A stretch of 64,000 nucleotides of DNA from Hymenobacter sp. BRD128 (GCF_013256625.1 NZ_CP053908.1:2046001-2110000), one strand, 5' to 3'; shown: positions 34,454-44,729, numbered from the stretch's first letter. Numbers and translations: made by a program. The notes: a model not told the origin generated them from the sequence alone.

Positions 34454-36001
34454 ATGCAGCAAATTCTCATTCTAGATTTCGGCTCGCAGTACACCCAGCT
34501 CATTGCCCGGCGCATTCGCGAGCTGCACGTGTTTTGCGAAATTCACCCCTATACCCACGCCTCCCAGCTGGCCGAGCGCATCAGTGCCGGCGACCTGCGG
34601 GGCGTTATTCTTTCGGGCTCGCCCTGCTCGGTGCGCGACGCCGACGCGCCCAACCCTGACTTGAGCGGGATACTGGGTAAGGTGCCGGTGCTGGGCATCT
34701 GCTACGGCGCGCAGCTGCTGGCCCAGCAGGGCGGCGGCGAGGTGCTGCCCGCCACCATCCGCGAATACGGCCGGGCGCGGCTCACGCGCCTCGACGAAGC
34801 GTCGCCGCTGCTGCGCGGGCTGCACGTCGATACGCAGGTGTGGATGTCGCACGGCGACACGATTAAGACGCTGCCGACTGATTATCAAACCATTGCCAGC
34901 ACGCCCGAAGTGGCCGTGGCGGCCTATAAGCTGCCCGGCCAGGATACCTACGGCATTCAGTTTCACCCCGAGGTGACGCACTCGACCGAGGGCCGGCAGC
35001 TGCTCGAAAACTTCGTGGTGGGCATCTGCGGCTGCGACCAGAGCTGGACGCCCGAGCACTTCGTAGACTCGATGGTAGAGGCCCTGCAAACCACCGTCGG
35101 CCCCGACGACCAGGTGATACTGGGCCTCTCGGGCGGGGTGGATAGCAGCGTAGCGGCGCTGCTGCTGCACCGCGCCATCGGCCCGCGCCTGCACGGCATT
35201 TTTGTCGATAATGGCCTGCTGCGGCAGGATGAGTTTGCCTCCGTGCTGAAGGCCTATGAAGGTCTGGGCCTGAACGTGACCGGCGTGCGCGCCGCGCCGG
35301 AATTTTACAAGGCGCTCGAAGGGCTGAGCGACCCCGAGCAGAAGCGCAAGGCCATCGGCCGCACGTTTATCGAAGTATTCGACCGCGAGGCGCAGAAAGT
35401 GGAGGGCGCGCGCTGGCTAGCCCAGGGCACCATTTATCCCGACGTGATTGAGTCGGTATCGGTGCACGGCGGCCCGGCCGTGACCATTAAGAGCCACCAC
35501 AACGTGGGCGGCCTGCCCGAGAAGATGAACCTCAAAATCGTGGAGCCGCTCCGCATGCTCTTCAAGGATGAGGTGCGCGAGGTGGGCGCCACGCTGGGCC
35601 TGCCCGGCGAGATTCTGAACCGCCACCCCTTCCCCGGCCCCGGCCTGGGCATCCGCATCCTGGGCGACATCACACCCGAGAAAGTGGACCTGCTCCAGCG
35701 CGCCGACGGCGTGTTTATCAACCTGTTGAAAGAGCGTGGCCTCTACGAGCAGGTGTGGCAGGCCGGTGCCATGCTGCTGCCCGTGCAGAGCGTGGGCGTG
35801 ATGGGCGATGAGCGCACCTACGAGCGCGTGGTGGCCCTGCGCGCCGTAACCAGCGTGGACGGCATGACCGCCGACTGGGCCCACCTGCCCTACGATTTCC
35901 TGGCCGACGTGAGCAACCGCATCATCAACCAGGTACGCGGCATCAACCGCGTGGTGTACGATATCAGCAGCAAGCCGCCGGCTACCATTGAGTGGGAATA
36001 A
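34454..36001 (+). CDS. guaA: GMP synthase (glutamine-hydrolysing)
   Basis: It converts XMP to GMP. Of 515 residues, the N-terminal class I amidotransferase has the nucleophile Cys83 in [11 protein letters not shown] and the His/Glu of FHPEVTHS. The ATP-PPase P-loop is [14 protein letters not shown], and the C-terminal dimerisation domain ends [17 protein letters not shown]. Start [20 protein letters not shown] is canonical. It stands alone with its own promoter box. Confidence 0.98.
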   Translation: MQQILILDFGSQYTQLIARRIRELHVFCEIHPYTHASQLAERISAGDLRGVILSGSPCSVRDADAPNPDLSGILGKVPVLGICYGAQLLAQQGGGEVLPATIREYGRARLTRLDEASPLLRGLHVDTQVWMSHGDTIKTLPTDYQTIASTPEVAVAAYKLPGQDTYGIQFHPEVTHSTEGRQLLENFVVGICGCDQSWTPEHFVDSMVEALQTTVGPDDQVILGLSGGVDSSVAALLLHRAIGPRLHGIFVDNGLLRQDEFASVLKAYEGLGLNVTGVRAAPEFYKALEGLSDPEQKRKAIGRTFIEVFDREAQKVEGARWLAQGTIYPDVIESVSVHGGPAVTIKSHHNVGGLPEKMNLKIVEPLRMLFKDEVREVGATLGLPGEILNRHPFPGPGLGIRILGDITPEKVDLLQRADGVFINLLKERGLYEQVWQAGAMLLPVQSVGVMGDERTYERVVALRAVTSVDGMTADWAHLPYDFLADVSNRIINQVRGINRVVYDISSKPPATIEWE

Positions 36002-36021
36002 ATTTGCTGTAGCTGGCTAGC

Positions 36022-36047
36022 CATGCACCTTACTCATGCACCTTACT
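36022..36047 (+). repeat. Perfect 13-bp tandem duplication at a start codon
   Basis: CATGCACCTTACT occurs twice in direct succession. Each copy carries an ATG (36023 and 36036). Only the second is in frame with the DUF4291 gene; the first opens a 9-codon ORF ending in TGA at 36050-36052. Confidence 0.9.
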
Positions 36048-36686
36048 ACTGAGTTGTATTTGGCCTCGCGGCAATTTTTACCGGTCGATGGGCAACACAT
36101 TGTTGCCCATCAGACTGAAAATCAAGTGGTAGTTTACCAAGCGTATAACCCAGCTATCGCCCTGTTTGCAGTCGAAAACCAATACCTGGGTGGCCCCAGC
36201 TTTAGCTACAGCCGCATGTCGTGGATTAAGCCTAATTTCCTGTGGATGATGTACCGCTGCGGCTGGGCCAGCAAGGAAAACCAGGAACGCGTGCTAGCGC
36301 TTTGGCTCGATAAAGTGGCCTTTGAGAAAATCCTTAATCAAGCTGCGTTCTCGACTTTCAGCGCTGGCAACTATGAGTCGGAAGAGGCCTGGAAACAGGA
36401 GTTAGCCACCAAAAACGTGCGCCTGCAATGGGACCCGGACCACAGCCCCTACGGCGGCAAGCTCACGCGACGGGCCATGCAGCTAGGGCTCAAAAACGAT
36501 ACGCTGGAACAGTTTGGCAAGCAGCAGGTCAAGCGCATCGAAGACGTCACCGACTTTGTGCTACAGCAAAAAGTACACGTAGATAACCGGCAATTAGCGT
36601 ATTTGCATGTGCCACAAGAGCGAGTGTACACGGTAGATAATGCCGCGCTGGCGCAAAAAATAGGTCTTTCTACTTGGGCTAGCTAG
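36036..36686 (+). CDS. DUF4291 domain protein
   Basis: 216 residues with the DUF4291 signature MSWIKPNFLWMMYRCGWASKENQERVLAL and the C-terminal VYTVDNAALAQKIGLSTW. The molecular function is unknown; fold comparisons have suggested nucleic acid or nucleotide-linked roles, but nothing here tests that. The start ATG 36036 lies in the second copy of a 13-bp duplication. The gene is followed after 9 bases by a GATase, probably in one transcript. Confidence 0.88.
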   Translation: MHLTTELYLASRQFLPVDGQHIVAHQTENQVVVYQAYNPAIALFAVENQYLGGPSFSYSRMSWIKPNFLWMMYRCGWASKENQERVLALWLDKVAFEKILNQAAFSTFSAGNYESEEAWKQELATKNVRLQWDPDHSPYGGKLTRRAMQLGLKNDTLEQFGKQQVKRIEDVTDFVLQQKVHVDNRQLAYLHVPQERVYTVDNAALAQKIGLSTWAS

Positions 36687-36695
36687 CCCTACTTC

Positions 36696-37418
36696 ATGCG
36701 CTGGCACTGCCTCCAACACCTGCCCGACGAAGGCCCCGGCCACGCCGCCGCGTGGCTGGCCGCGCACGGCCACTCGCTCACATTTACGCGGCTATTCGAG
36801 CCCAATCCGACGTTTCCGACCCTAGCGGAATTTGATGGCCTGCTGATTTTGGGCGGCGCGATGAGCGTATATGACGAGGACGAATTTCCCTGGCTAGTCC
36901 CTGAAAAGGCATTTTTGCGCGAAGTGCTGCGAGCGGGCACAATCACCCTGGCCATCTGCCTGGGCGCGCAGCTGGTAGCGCAGACCCTAGGGGGCGAGGT
37001 GCGCCGCAACCCGGAGCCGGAAATAGGCTTCTGGACGGTGCGCTTCGCGGCCAAGGCGCTGGCGCACCCGCTGCTGCGCGGCTGGCCCGAGAAGGCCACC
37101 GTGCTGCACTGGCACGTCGATACCTTCACGGTGCCGCCGGGGGCGGTGCGGGTGGGCATGTCGGCGGGCTGCACGGCGCAGGGCTATCTGTGGGGCGATG
37201 GCATTATCGGCCTCCAGTTTCACCCCGAAATGACGGAGGACATGGTGGAGAAATTAATTCATTTCGAAAACCACGAAACGGCCGAGGAAGCCGAATTTAT
37301 TCAAACCGCCGCGCAGATTCGCAGCAAATTAAAATTGGTGTGGAAAGGCCGGAAATTAATTGAGCAGCTGCTGGAAAATATGGTGGCGCTGCACGAAGAA
37401 GAGGTAGCTCCTGCATAA
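36696..37418 (+). CDS. Class I glutamine amidotransferase-like protein
   Basis: 240 residues. The nucleophile elbow is LAICLGAQLVAQTLGG and the catalytic His/Glu lie in LQFHPEMTEDM, so the triad is intact. It resembles stand-alone GMP-synthase-like or gamma-glutamyl-polyamine/YfeJ-type GATases. The acceptor substrate is unknown. It runs 9 bases after DUF4291 and ends 4 bases before a REP-like palindrome. Confidence 0.88.
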   Translation: MRWHCLQHLPDEGPGHAAAWLAAHGHSLTFTRLFEPNPTFPTLAEFDGLLILGGAMSVYDEDEFPWLVPEKAFLREVLRAGTITLAICLGAQLVAQTLGGEVRRNPEPEIGFWTVRFAAKALAHPLLRGWPEKATVLHWHVDTFTVPPGAVRVGMSAGCTAQGYLWGDGIIGLQFHPEMTEDMVEKLIHFENHETAEEAEFIQTAAQIRSKLKLVWKGRKLIEQLLENMVALHEEEVAPA

Positions 37419-37422
37419 AGAA

Positions 37423-37509
37423 GAACGTCATGCTGACGAAGGAAGCATCTCGCCCGTGCCGCTAGCTCAACAATGCGAGCGAGATGCTTCCTTCGTCAGC
37501 ATGACGTTC
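37423..37509. repeat. REP-like intergenic palindrome, copy 2
   Basis: Arms GAACGTCATGCTGACGAAGG... / CCTTCGTCAGCATGACGTTC of about 30 bases each with a loop of about 25. It lies between the convergent GATase and dGTPase genes and could act as their shared terminator. It is nearly identical in its arms to 61748-61828. Confidence 0.93.
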
Positions 37510-37530
37510 TATTTATTGGAAATTAACCGC

Positions 37531-38910
37531 TTAAAATCCTTTCGGCAGCTCAATTCCCTTTATCGTTTTATACAAGCTCAGCGCGTGCTGGTCGGTCATG
37601 CCGGCCACGTAGTCGGTGAGCAGCAGAATTTGCTCATAGGCCGAGGCGCCGGCCTGGTGGCCGGTGGCGCGGTATTGGGCGGGCAGCAGGTCGAGCAGCT
37701 TGCGCGAACGGTGGTTGTTTTTCGAGTCGAAGATGGCGCAGAGAAAGGCATCGAGCAGGCCGCCGAGTACCTCGAAGCCGGCGGCTTCGATTTCCAGCAC
37801 CGGGCGCGAGCGGTAAAGTTTCTCAATGCTCAGGCGCTGAATCTCTTGTAGAAACTCGTAGCCGGTCAGCTCTTTCACCAGCGAGGCGTCGTAGGTGCCG
37901 GCCAGGATGGCGGGCGCGTGGTAGGCAAAGCGGGTGGCAGTTTCGTCCACGAGCTGGCCGATGAGGGTGGCGCGCAGGTAGCCCAGCTCCTCCTGCCAGT
38001 CGCGCCAGGTGAGGCCGCTGCTGCCAGCGCCCTTTGGGCGGGCACTAGGGGCAGCGGCGCGCAGCTCGCGCAGCAGCGCCAGCCCCCGCTCGTGGTCAAT
38101 GAGGCCGAGCTTAAGGCCATCCTCAAAGTCGATGATGCGGTAGCAAATGTCATCGGCCGCTTCTACCAAAAAGGCTAGCGGGTGGCGGTGGTAAAAGCCA
38201 GCCGGGCCGTCTTTGGCTTGCAGGCCCAACTCTTCGGCTACCAGCTTAAAGCGCGGGTTTTCGGCCTGGAAGTGGCCGTATTTCTTTTCGCTAGCCCCGC
38301 CTTTTTGCTTCTCGGCGTCGATAACCGACGGGCGCGGATACTTGGTAAATGCCCCGAGCGTGGCATACGTTAGCCCCAAACCCGCCGAGCCGCTGCTGAG
38401 CGCCGGGTAGGTGTGGGTGAGAATGCGAAAGCCCGCGGCATTACCCTCAAAGTGCTGCAAGTCACTTTGCTGCGCGGCGCTGAGCCCGGTAATGAAGCGC
38501 TCGGCGGCGCGGCTGGCGAAGTAGGCCGAAATGGCATCTTCGCCCGAGTGGCCGAAGGGCGGGTTGCCAATGTCGTGGGCCAGGCAGGCGGCAGCCACGA
38601 TATCGCCGCAGTCCTGGGCGAAGTCGGGCAGCTCGGCAGTTAGGCTGGGGTCGTTCTCGAGCACCCGGCGGGCCGAGAGGCGGCCGAGCGAGCGGCCCAC
38701 GCAGGCGGTTTCGAGCGAGTGCGTGAGGCGGGTGTGCACGAAGTCGGTTTCGGGCAGCGGCATTACCTGGGTTTTGCGCTGCAAGCGCCGGAAGGCCGAC
38801 GAGAATACTACGCGGTCGTAGTCGGCCAGGTAGGGCGAGCGGCCGGGCGTGGGCACCTCGGCGGGGCGGTCGGGGTAGCGGCGGGTGGAAAGCAGGCGGG
38901 ACCAGGACAT
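37531..38910 (-). CDS. dgt: dGTP triphosphohydrolase
   Basis: It hydrolyses dGTP to deoxyguanosine and tripolyphosphate. The 459 residues from MSWSRLLSTRRYPDRP have the first metal His in FVHTRLTHSLETA, the HD motif in CLAHDIGNPPFGHSGEDAI, and the later D of EAADDICYRIIDFEDG. The start is ATG 38910; the open frame further upstream to 39078 runs through a repeat element and is not coding. Product symbol by family. Confidence 0.94.
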   Translation of the reverse strand: MSWSRLLSTRRYPDRPAEVPTPGRSPYLADYDRVVFSSAFRRLQRKTQVMPLPETDFVHTRLTHSLETACVGRSLGRLSARRVLENDPSLTAELPDFAQDCGDIVAAACLAHDIGNPPFGHSGEDAISAYFASRAAERFITGLSAAQQSDLQHFEGNAAGFRILTHTYPALSSGSAGLGLTYATLGAFTKYPRPSVIDAEKQKGGASEKKYGHFQAENPRFKLVAEELGLQAKDGPAGFYHRHPLAFLVEAADDICYRIIDFEDGLKLGLIDHERGLALLRELRAAAPSARPKGAGSSGLTWRDWQEELGYLRATLIGQLVDETATRFAYHAPAILAGTYDASLVKELTGYEFLQEIQRLSIEKLYRSRPVLEIEAAGFEVLGGLLDAFLCAIFDSKNNHRSRKLLDLLPAQYRATGHQAGASAYEQILLLTDYVAGMTDQHALSLYKTIKGIELPKGF

Positions 38911-38913
38911 CAG

Positions 38914-39111
38914 AAAGTGAGCAGTAAATAGTGAGCAATTGCACAGAAAAGCTTCTGTCATTGCGAGCTTGCGCAGCAATCGTTCCTTGTCGCCAGCGGC
39001 GATACTAACCCAACGAAAGCGGCCGGCAAGAAACGATTGCTGCGCAAGCTCGCAATGACAAACGGGTTTACCGTTCACTGCTTACTGCTCACTATTCACT
39101 GCTCACTGAAT
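38914..39111. repeat. Nested inverted repeats between dgt and the GT39 gene
   Basis: The outer arms are built of the word AGTGAGCAGT/AATAGTGAGCA (38914-38940) and its reverse complement GCTCACTATTCACTGCTCACT (39085-39108, with a further partial copy at 39074). They enclose the REP-like palindrome at 38957-39059. The element fills nearly the whole 200-base gap between two divergent start codons. Confidence 0.85.
38957..39059. repeat. REP-like palindrome, copy 3 (GTCATTGCGAG type)
   Basis: Arms GTCATTGCGAGCTTGCGCAG...CGTT and ...CTGCGCAAGCTCGCAATGAC pair over about 27 bases. The head resembles the GTCATGCTGAG copies but the arm body differs, so it is a second subfamily. Confidence 0.9.
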
Positions 39112-39112
39112 T

Positions 39113-40648
39113 ATGAAGCACCGCCTACCCCTGCTCTTCGCCCTTGTCAAGTTCATTGCGAGCCTGGCGCTGGCGGGCTACGGCACCTACGAGCTGCACC
39201 GCGACGAATACCTCTACCTCGACTACGGCCACCATTTAGCCTGGGGCTACATTGAGGTGCCGCCCCTCACCGCGCTGCAAAGCTGGGTAACGCTGGCGCT
39301 AGGCGGCGGCTTTTTCTGGGTAAAATTCTGGCCGCTGCTGTGGGGCAGCCTCACGATTTACGTGGTGGTGCGGCTGGCCCGGCGGCTGGGCGGCGGGCCG
39401 TGGGCGCAGGCGCTGGCCGGCGTGTGCTACCTCACCACGGCCTACGGCCGGCTCAATCTTCTTTTTCAGCCTAATGCCTTTGAGGTATTTAGTTTTACGC
39501 TGGGCACCTACCTGCTGGTGCGCCACGCGCAGCCCGATGGCCGGCCGCGCCACCTCTACTGGCTAGGGTTGGTGCTGGGCCTGGGCATCTTGAATAAGTA
39601 CACCACGTTCTTTTTTGGGGCGGCCGTGCTGGTGGCATTGCTGCTCACGGCGCCGCGCACGCTGGGGCGGCGGCCGGCGTGGGTGGCGGCGGGTATTGCC
39701 TTGCTGGTGGCGGCGCCGACGCTGATTTGGCAGGTGGCGCATGGGCTGCCGTTTCGCCACCACATGGCCTTGCTGCACGACGAGCAGCTGGTGCATGTCA
39801 CGGCTGCCGGGTTTTGGAAAGAGCAGCTGCTACTGTGCTTTGCGGCGCTGCTGGTGTGGGTGCCGGGGCTGGGAGCGGCGTTGCGCGGGCGGCCGCAGCC
39901 GGCGGCCCGGGTGGTGGGGCTGGTGTACGTGGTGGGGCTGCTGATTATAACCGTGCTGCACGGCAAAAGCTACTACGGCCTGGGCTACTACCCGGCGCTG
40001 TTTGCGGTGGGCGCGGTGTGGTGGCAGGCGCGGGTGGCGCGGCCGGGCCTGCGCGCGGTACTGCTCGGGCTGCCGCTGCTGCTGTGGGCGCCCGTCGTGC
40101 GCGATATTTTCCCGATTCTGCCGCCGGCCGCAATGGCGCGCCTCAGCCAGCGGCCGCTGCATCAAAAGCTGGGGCTCACCCGCTGGGAAGACGGCGAGGC
40201 GCACCCTTTGCCCCAGGATTTTGCCGACATGCTGGGCTGGCGCGAGCTAGCCGACAAAACCTGGCTAGCCTACCGGGCTTTGCCCGCCTCAACCCGGGCC
40301 CGCACCCTCATCAAGTGCGACAACTACGGCGAGGCCGGCGCCATCAATTACTACAACCGCGACCGGGCTATGCCCGCCGCCACGAGCTTCAATGGCAGCT
40401 ATTTGTATTGGTTTCCGCCGTGGCCGGCGCGGCCCTACCACCATTTATTGCTCATTGGCGAAGGCCGCCCTGGCGAGTTGGTGCCCTACTTCGAGCGCTT
40501 TGAGAAAGTGGGCGAAATCACCAATCCCTACGCCCGCGAGCGGGGCCTCACCATTTACCTGGGCACTGGCCCTAGCCCGGCGCTGCTGGCCCGCGCCGCC
40601 GCCGAGCACCGCGCCGGGCTAGCCGCCTGGGAGGGCAACTTGCAATGA
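39113..40648 (+). CDS. GT39-like membrane glycosyltransferase
   Basis: 511 residues with about 10 membrane segments. The first loop RDEYLYLDYGHHLAWGYIEVP holds the acidic D-E pair of the PMT/ArnT-type GT-C superfamily. The C-terminal third is soluble and periplasmic (KCDNYGEAGAINYYNRDRAM). It would move a sugar from a polyprenyl-phosphate carrier to a protein or glycan; donor and acceptor are unknown. ATG 39113 directly follows a repeat element. Confidence 0.87.
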   Translation: MKHRLPLLFALVKFIASLALAGYGTYELHRDEYLYLDYGHHLAWGYIEVPPLTALQSWVTLALGGGFFWVKFWPLLWGSLTIYVVVRLARRLGGGPWAQALAGVCYLTTAYGRLNLLFQPNAFEVFSFTLGTYLLVRHAQPDGRPRHLYWLGLVLGLGILNKYTTFFFGAAVLVALLLTAPRTLGRRPAWVAAGIALLVAAPTLIWQVAHGLPFRHHMALLHDEQLVHVTAAGFWKEQLLLCFAALLVWVPGLGAALRGRPQPAARVVGLVYVVGLLIITVLHGKSYYGLGYYPALFAVGAVWWQARVARPGLRAVLLGLPLLLWAPVVRDIFPILPPAAMARLSQRPLHQKLGLTRWEDGEAHPLPQDFADMLGWRELADKTWLAYRALPASTRARTLIKCDNYGEAGAINYYNRDRAMPAATSFNGSYLYWFPPWPARPYHHLLLIGEGRPGELVPYFERFEKVGEITNPYARERGLTIYLGTGPSPALLARAAAEHRAGLAAWEGNLQ

Positions 40649-40693
40649 GAAAAAGCAGGTTTCGGGCGGTTAGTGCGTGCCCCGGCAAATGCC

Positions 40694-41392
40694 TCATTTC
40701 TCCTTCCTGACTCCTAATTTCTGGTGCTGGCCCAGCAGGCGCACGGTAGCGTAGGCGATGAGCAAAAACGCCCAGAACACCACCGTTACGCCCCAGGTTT
40801 GCCAGTTGTGAAAGGGGTGCAAGAACCGCTGCACGATGTCGTAGGCCAGCGTGAAGGGGTTGTCGAGAATATCCCAGGAGTTGTAGCGCAGGTAGCGGCC
40901 CAGGTACACACCGAAGGCGCTCAGGCCTAGCGCTACCGTTACGAAGCCCCAGCCGGCCCAGAAGCCCAGGCGCTGGCGCACCAGCCCGTGCATATCGAGC
41001 AGCGAGGCGAAGGCCAGCATCAGCCCGTTCCAGGCGCACGACATGATGAGCGCCAGGTCGTACCAATACGGCACGCCCGCGTGCGGCACCAGGTGAAAAA
41101 GGTCGGTAACGAGGTAGGGCGCATTGGGAAAAAACAGCAGCCACACCGCGCCCACCGGCAGCAGCAGCCGCGCCTGGGGCGGCCGGGCAGCCAAGGACAG
41201 GGCCGCGCTCAGGGCAAACGGGATGGCGGCCAGAAACAAATTCCAAAGCAGAAACAGGAATAGCGGCCGCCCGGTAATGAGCACACGGGCGGCGATGAGC
41301 ACGAAGCTCAGGGCCAGCGACAACCCCAGCACAAACAGCAGCGGCAGGCGGCGGTGCAGGGCAGGCAACGACATAGGCATGGTCAGGTACAT
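40694..41392 (-). CDS. DUF1361 membrane protein
   Basis: 232 residues, six or seven hydrophobic segments. The conserved LLFFPNAPYLVTDLFHL, YDLALIMSCAWNGL and GVYLGRYLRYNSWDIL are hallmarks of DUF1361. Function unknown. Start could be ATG 41392, 41380 or 41374. It is convergent with the GT39 gene. Confidence 0.88.
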   Translation of the reverse strand: MYLTMPMSLPALHRRLPLLFVLGLSLALSFVLIAARVLITGRPLFLFLLWNLFLAAIPFALSAALSLAARPPQARLLLPVGAVWLLFFPNAPYLVTDLFHLVPHAGVPYWYDLALIMSCAWNGLMLAFASLLDMHGLVRQRLGFWAGWGFVTVALGLSAFGVYLGRYLRYNSWDILDNPFTLAYDIVQRFLHPFHNWQTWGVTVVFWAFLLIAYATVRLLGQHQKLGVRKEK

Positions 41393-41553
41393 CGGCGGGA
41401 TGAGGTAAGAAGTAAACGGGGCGGGGCAAGCCTGAGCCCTGGCTTTTCTGGCGCGGCCGGGCGCCGGAACCTTCGCCAGGGCTTTTGCCGGCCGGTACTA
41501 AGGTAGGCAAGGCCGGCGCGCGGGTTGCTTTTCGGGCCCTCCCCGGCCGGGCG

Positions 41554-41561
41554 TACCTTTG
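41554..41561 (+). promoter_or_regulatory. -7 box for the TPR/periplasmic-binding gene
   Basis: TACCTTTG fits TAnnTTTG and lies 29 bases before the ATG at 41591. Confidence 0.6.
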
Positions 41562-41590
41562 CGGGGGCCAACCTTGGCTTTCTTTCACGC

Positions 41591-43323
41591 ATGACCTACT
41601 TGTACCGCGTCGTTGCCCACTTGCCGTGGCAGCGGCTGCTTGTGTTGCCGCTGCTGCTGCTGAGCCTGGGCGCCGCCGCTCAGGGCCAGCTTACCCGCTA
41701 CCGCGCCGGCAAAACCCAGCTCGACCAGGGCCACTACGCCGTGGCCATGCAGGAGCTGGAGCCGCTGGCGCAGCCCATCAATCACTTTACCCAGGCCGCC
41801 GACGCGGGCTACCTCTACGCCGTGGCCGCCACCCGGCTGGGCCAGTGGGCCGAGGCCGAGCAGATGCTCAACCTCATCCGCAACCAGTACCCGACCTACG
41901 CCAGCCTCAACGAGGTGCTGTATCTGCAAGGCCAGGTGTCGTTTGAGCAGGGCGACTACGACACGGCCCTGCGCACGCTGGGCCAGCTGCCCGCCGAGCA
42001 GTACGCCGCCCCCGCGAGGCCATGCAAGCCAGCTATTTAGCGAAGCTGAAAGACCGCGCCACCTGGCAGCGCCTCCAGAAGCGCTACCCGCAAAGCAAGC
42101 TCATCGGCCGCTATTATGCTGACTACCTGCTTGGTAGTGGCACCCTCGCCGACGCCGACCGCCAGCAGCTCGATGCCCTCGTGACGCAGTTTAAGCTCGA
42201 CCGCAGCCGCTACGCCCCGGCGCTAGCCCCGGCGGCGCCAGCCGCGCCCAGGGCCCAGCCGCGCAAAGGCACCTACAACATTGGGGTGCTGCTACCCTTT
42301 GAGCTGCAAGATAATAGCTGGCAAACCCAGCGCCGCAACCAGTTCGTGACCGACCTCTACGCCGGCCTGCGCCTAGCCCAGGACTCGCTCCAGCGCGCCG
42401 GCCACCCAGTGCAGCTATTTGCCTACGATACCGGCGCCGACACCCTCACGCTCAAAGGCGTGCTCGCCCTGCCCGAGCTGGCGGGCCTGGACCTGCTCAT
42501 CGGGCCGGTGTATAAGTCGGGCGCCAGGCTGCTGGCCCGCTACGCCCGCGAGCACCAGATTATCTGCATCAACCCGCTGTCGCAAGATGCTGATTTAGTG
42601 GCCGATAACCCGTATCATTACCTCTATTCGCCCAGCGCCGCTACCCAGGCGCGGGCGGCGGCGCAGTTTGCGGCCGTGTCGTTTGGCACCGGCCGCCCGG
42701 CCGTGCTGCTGCACGAAGACAGCAAGGACGAGAATGACTTTGCCGCTGCCTACCAGGCCGCCTACGAGGCCGCCGGCGGCCACATCACGGCCAGCCACGC
42801 CTTTCGGCCCGACGACCCGGCTAGCCTAAGCGCCGCCTTTTTGCCCGCCGAGCTGACGGGGGCTAGCCACGTCGTGGTGGCCTCCGACAACCGCAAGGCC
42901 GGCCCGGCTGCCTTCACGGCGCTCGGCACCGTGCCCGCCGCCAGCCGCCCCGCCCTGCTGGTGCCCGGCACCTGGCTCGACAATCCCAGCCTGGGCGTGG
43001 GCCAGCTCGGCAGCGCGGGCGTGTATTACTACCACCCCAAGTATTTTGATAAGAATGGCCTGGGCTACCGGCGCTTCCGGCAGCTCTACCTGGCCAAGCA
43101 AAACCTGCCGCCGTCGGTGTTTGCCAGCCAGGGCTTCGAGCTGCTGCTGTTTTTTGGCAATGCCTTGCAGCAGTATGGCCCAGCTTTCCAGGGTGGGCTA
43201 GCCAGCGCGCCGGTTCAGCCGGGCGCCATCTTCGAAGGTCTCTCCTACCCCGGCGGCGCCCACGACAACCAGGCCGTGCCGCTGCTCAAGCTCAGCAACT
43301 TGGAGCCGCAACTACTGCGGTAG
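41591..43323 (+). pseudogene. TPR plus periplasmic-binding-fold protein with a frameshift
   Basis: The first part (to about 42017) has a signal peptide (LLVLPLLLLSLGAAAQG) and TPR-like repeats (YRAGKTQLDQGHYAVAMQEL; RLGQWAEAEQMLNLI). The second part is a type 1 periplasmic-binding fold (YNIGVLLPFELQDNSW; LIGPVYKSGARLLARY), like LpoA or branched-chain amino acid receptors. The join reads AEQYAAPA then REAMQASYLAKL in the other frame. One missing C in the CCCCC run near 42010-42014 explains it exactly. The restored protein is about 577 residues and similar to LpoA-like outer-membrane activators in layout. Confidence 0.85.
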
Positions 43324-43399
43324 GCAGCTGCTTTTTTGCCCTTGTCATTGCTAGCGCAACGCGACAACCGATTAACAATCAGCGATTATCACTCAAACA

Positions 43400-44686
43400 A
43401 TGACTATTTCCGAATCTCTTTTCGCCCGTGCCCAGGAGCTTATACCGGGTGGCGTGAACTCGCCGGTACGGGCTTTCCGCTCGGTGGGCGGCGCGCCCGT
43501 GTTTATGCAAGCCGCCCAAGGCGCCTGGCTCACCGATGTCGATGGTAACCAGTACGTTGATTTCATCAACTCGTGGGGGCCGATGATACTCGGCCACGCC
43601 TTCGCGCCGGTGCAGGAGGCCCTGGCCAAGGCCCTGCCCGACTCGTTTTCGTTCGGCGCGCCCACCCGGCGCGAGGTCGAGATGGCCGAGCTGCTCATCG
43701 AGATGGTGCCCAGCCTGGAAAAAGTACGCCTGGTAAACTCCGGCACCGAGGCCACGATGTCGGCCATTCGGGTGGCGCGCGGCTACACGGGCCGCAACAA
43801 AATCCTCAAGTTTGAGGGCTGCTACCACGGCCACGGCGACTCGTTTCTGATTGCCGCCGGCTCGGGCGCGCTCACGCTCGGGGCCCCCGACTCGCCGGGC
43901 GTGACGCAGGGCGTGGCCCAGGATACCCTCACGGTGCCCTACAACGACCTGGCCGCCGTAGAGGCCGCCATCGCCGCCAACCCCGGCCAGATTGCCACCA
44001 TCATCATCGAGCCGGTGGTGGGCAACATGGGCCTGGTAGCGCCGGCCCGCGGCTTCCTGGCCGGCCTGCGCGGGCTGTGCACTCAGCACGGCATTGTGCT
44101 GCTATTCGACGAAGTAATGACGGGCTTCCGGCTAGCCCCCGGTGGCGCGCAGGAGCGCTTTGGCGTGACGCCGGATATGACGACGCTCGGCAAAATCATC
44201 GGCGGCGGCCTGCCGGTGGGCGCCTACGGCGGCCGGGCCGACATTATGAACCAGGTTGCGCCGGCCGGCAAAGTGTACCAGGCAGGCACGCTCTCGGGCA
44301 ACCCCCTGGCCACCGCCGCCGGGCTGGCCCAGCTCCGCTACCTGCACGAGCACCCCGAGGTGTACCAGCAGCTCGAAGCCACCAGCACCCGCCTGGCCGA
44401 CGGCACCCGCCAGATTGCCAAAGAGTTAGGCCTGAACTACACCGTCAATCAGGTGGGCTCGATGTTCAGCTTGTTTTTCACGCCTGAGCCGGTGACTAAT
44501 CTGGAAGACGCCAAAAAAGCGGATTTGCCGGCCTTTGGCCGCTACTTCCACGCTATGCTGCAGCGCGGCATCTACCTGGCGCCGTCGCAGTTCGAGGCGC
44601 TGTTCATCTCCACCGCCATCACCGACGAGCTAGTCGAGAAGTACCTCACGGCCTGCCGCGCGTCGCTTATCGAGGCGCACGCCTAA
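43400..44686 (+). CDS. hemL: Glutamate-1-semialdehyde 2,1-aminomutase
   Basis: C5 pathway of tetrapyrrole synthesis, making 5-aminolevulinate. 428 residues. Start [26 protein letters not shown] is canonical. The PLP lysine is K265 in [18 protein letters not shown], with [20 protein letters not shown] and [15 protein letters not shown]. It follows the frameshifted gene by 76 bases. Confidence 0.97.
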   Translation: MTISESLFARAQELIPGGVNSPVRAFRSVGGAPVFMQAAQGAWLTDVDGNQYVDFINSWGPMILGHAFAPVQEALAKALPDSFSFGAPTRREVEMAELLIEMVPSLEKVRLVNSGTEATMSAIRVARGYTGRNKILKFEGCYHGHGDSFLIAAGSGALTLGAPDSPGVTQGVAQDTLTVPYNDLAAVEAAIAANPGQIATIIIEPVVGNMGLVAPARGFLAGLRGLCTQHGIVLLFDEVMTGFRLAPGGAQERFGVTPDMTTLGKIIGGGLPVGAYGGRADIMNQVAPAGKVYQAGTLSGNPLATAAGLAQLRYLHEHPEVYQQLEATSTRLADGTRQIAKELGLNYTVNQVGSMFSLFFTPEPVTNLEDAKKADLPAFGRYFHAMLQRGIYLAPSQFEALFISTAITDELVEKYLTACRASLIEAHA

Positions 44687-44729
44687 TTTCTTAGCGCCAA
44701 CTTTGCGAAACTTCGCGCTACATTTTCTC

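Noticed and set aside
38911..39078. 5' extension of the dGTPase ORF to 39078
   Set aside because: The extra residues are a translation of the REP-like repeat; the family start MSWSRLLSTRRYPDRP is at 38910.
42010..42014. Programmed ribosomal frameshift at the CCCCC run
   Set aside because: No slippery heptamer with a downstream structure or stimulatory element was recognised; a missing C in a homopolymer is simpler.
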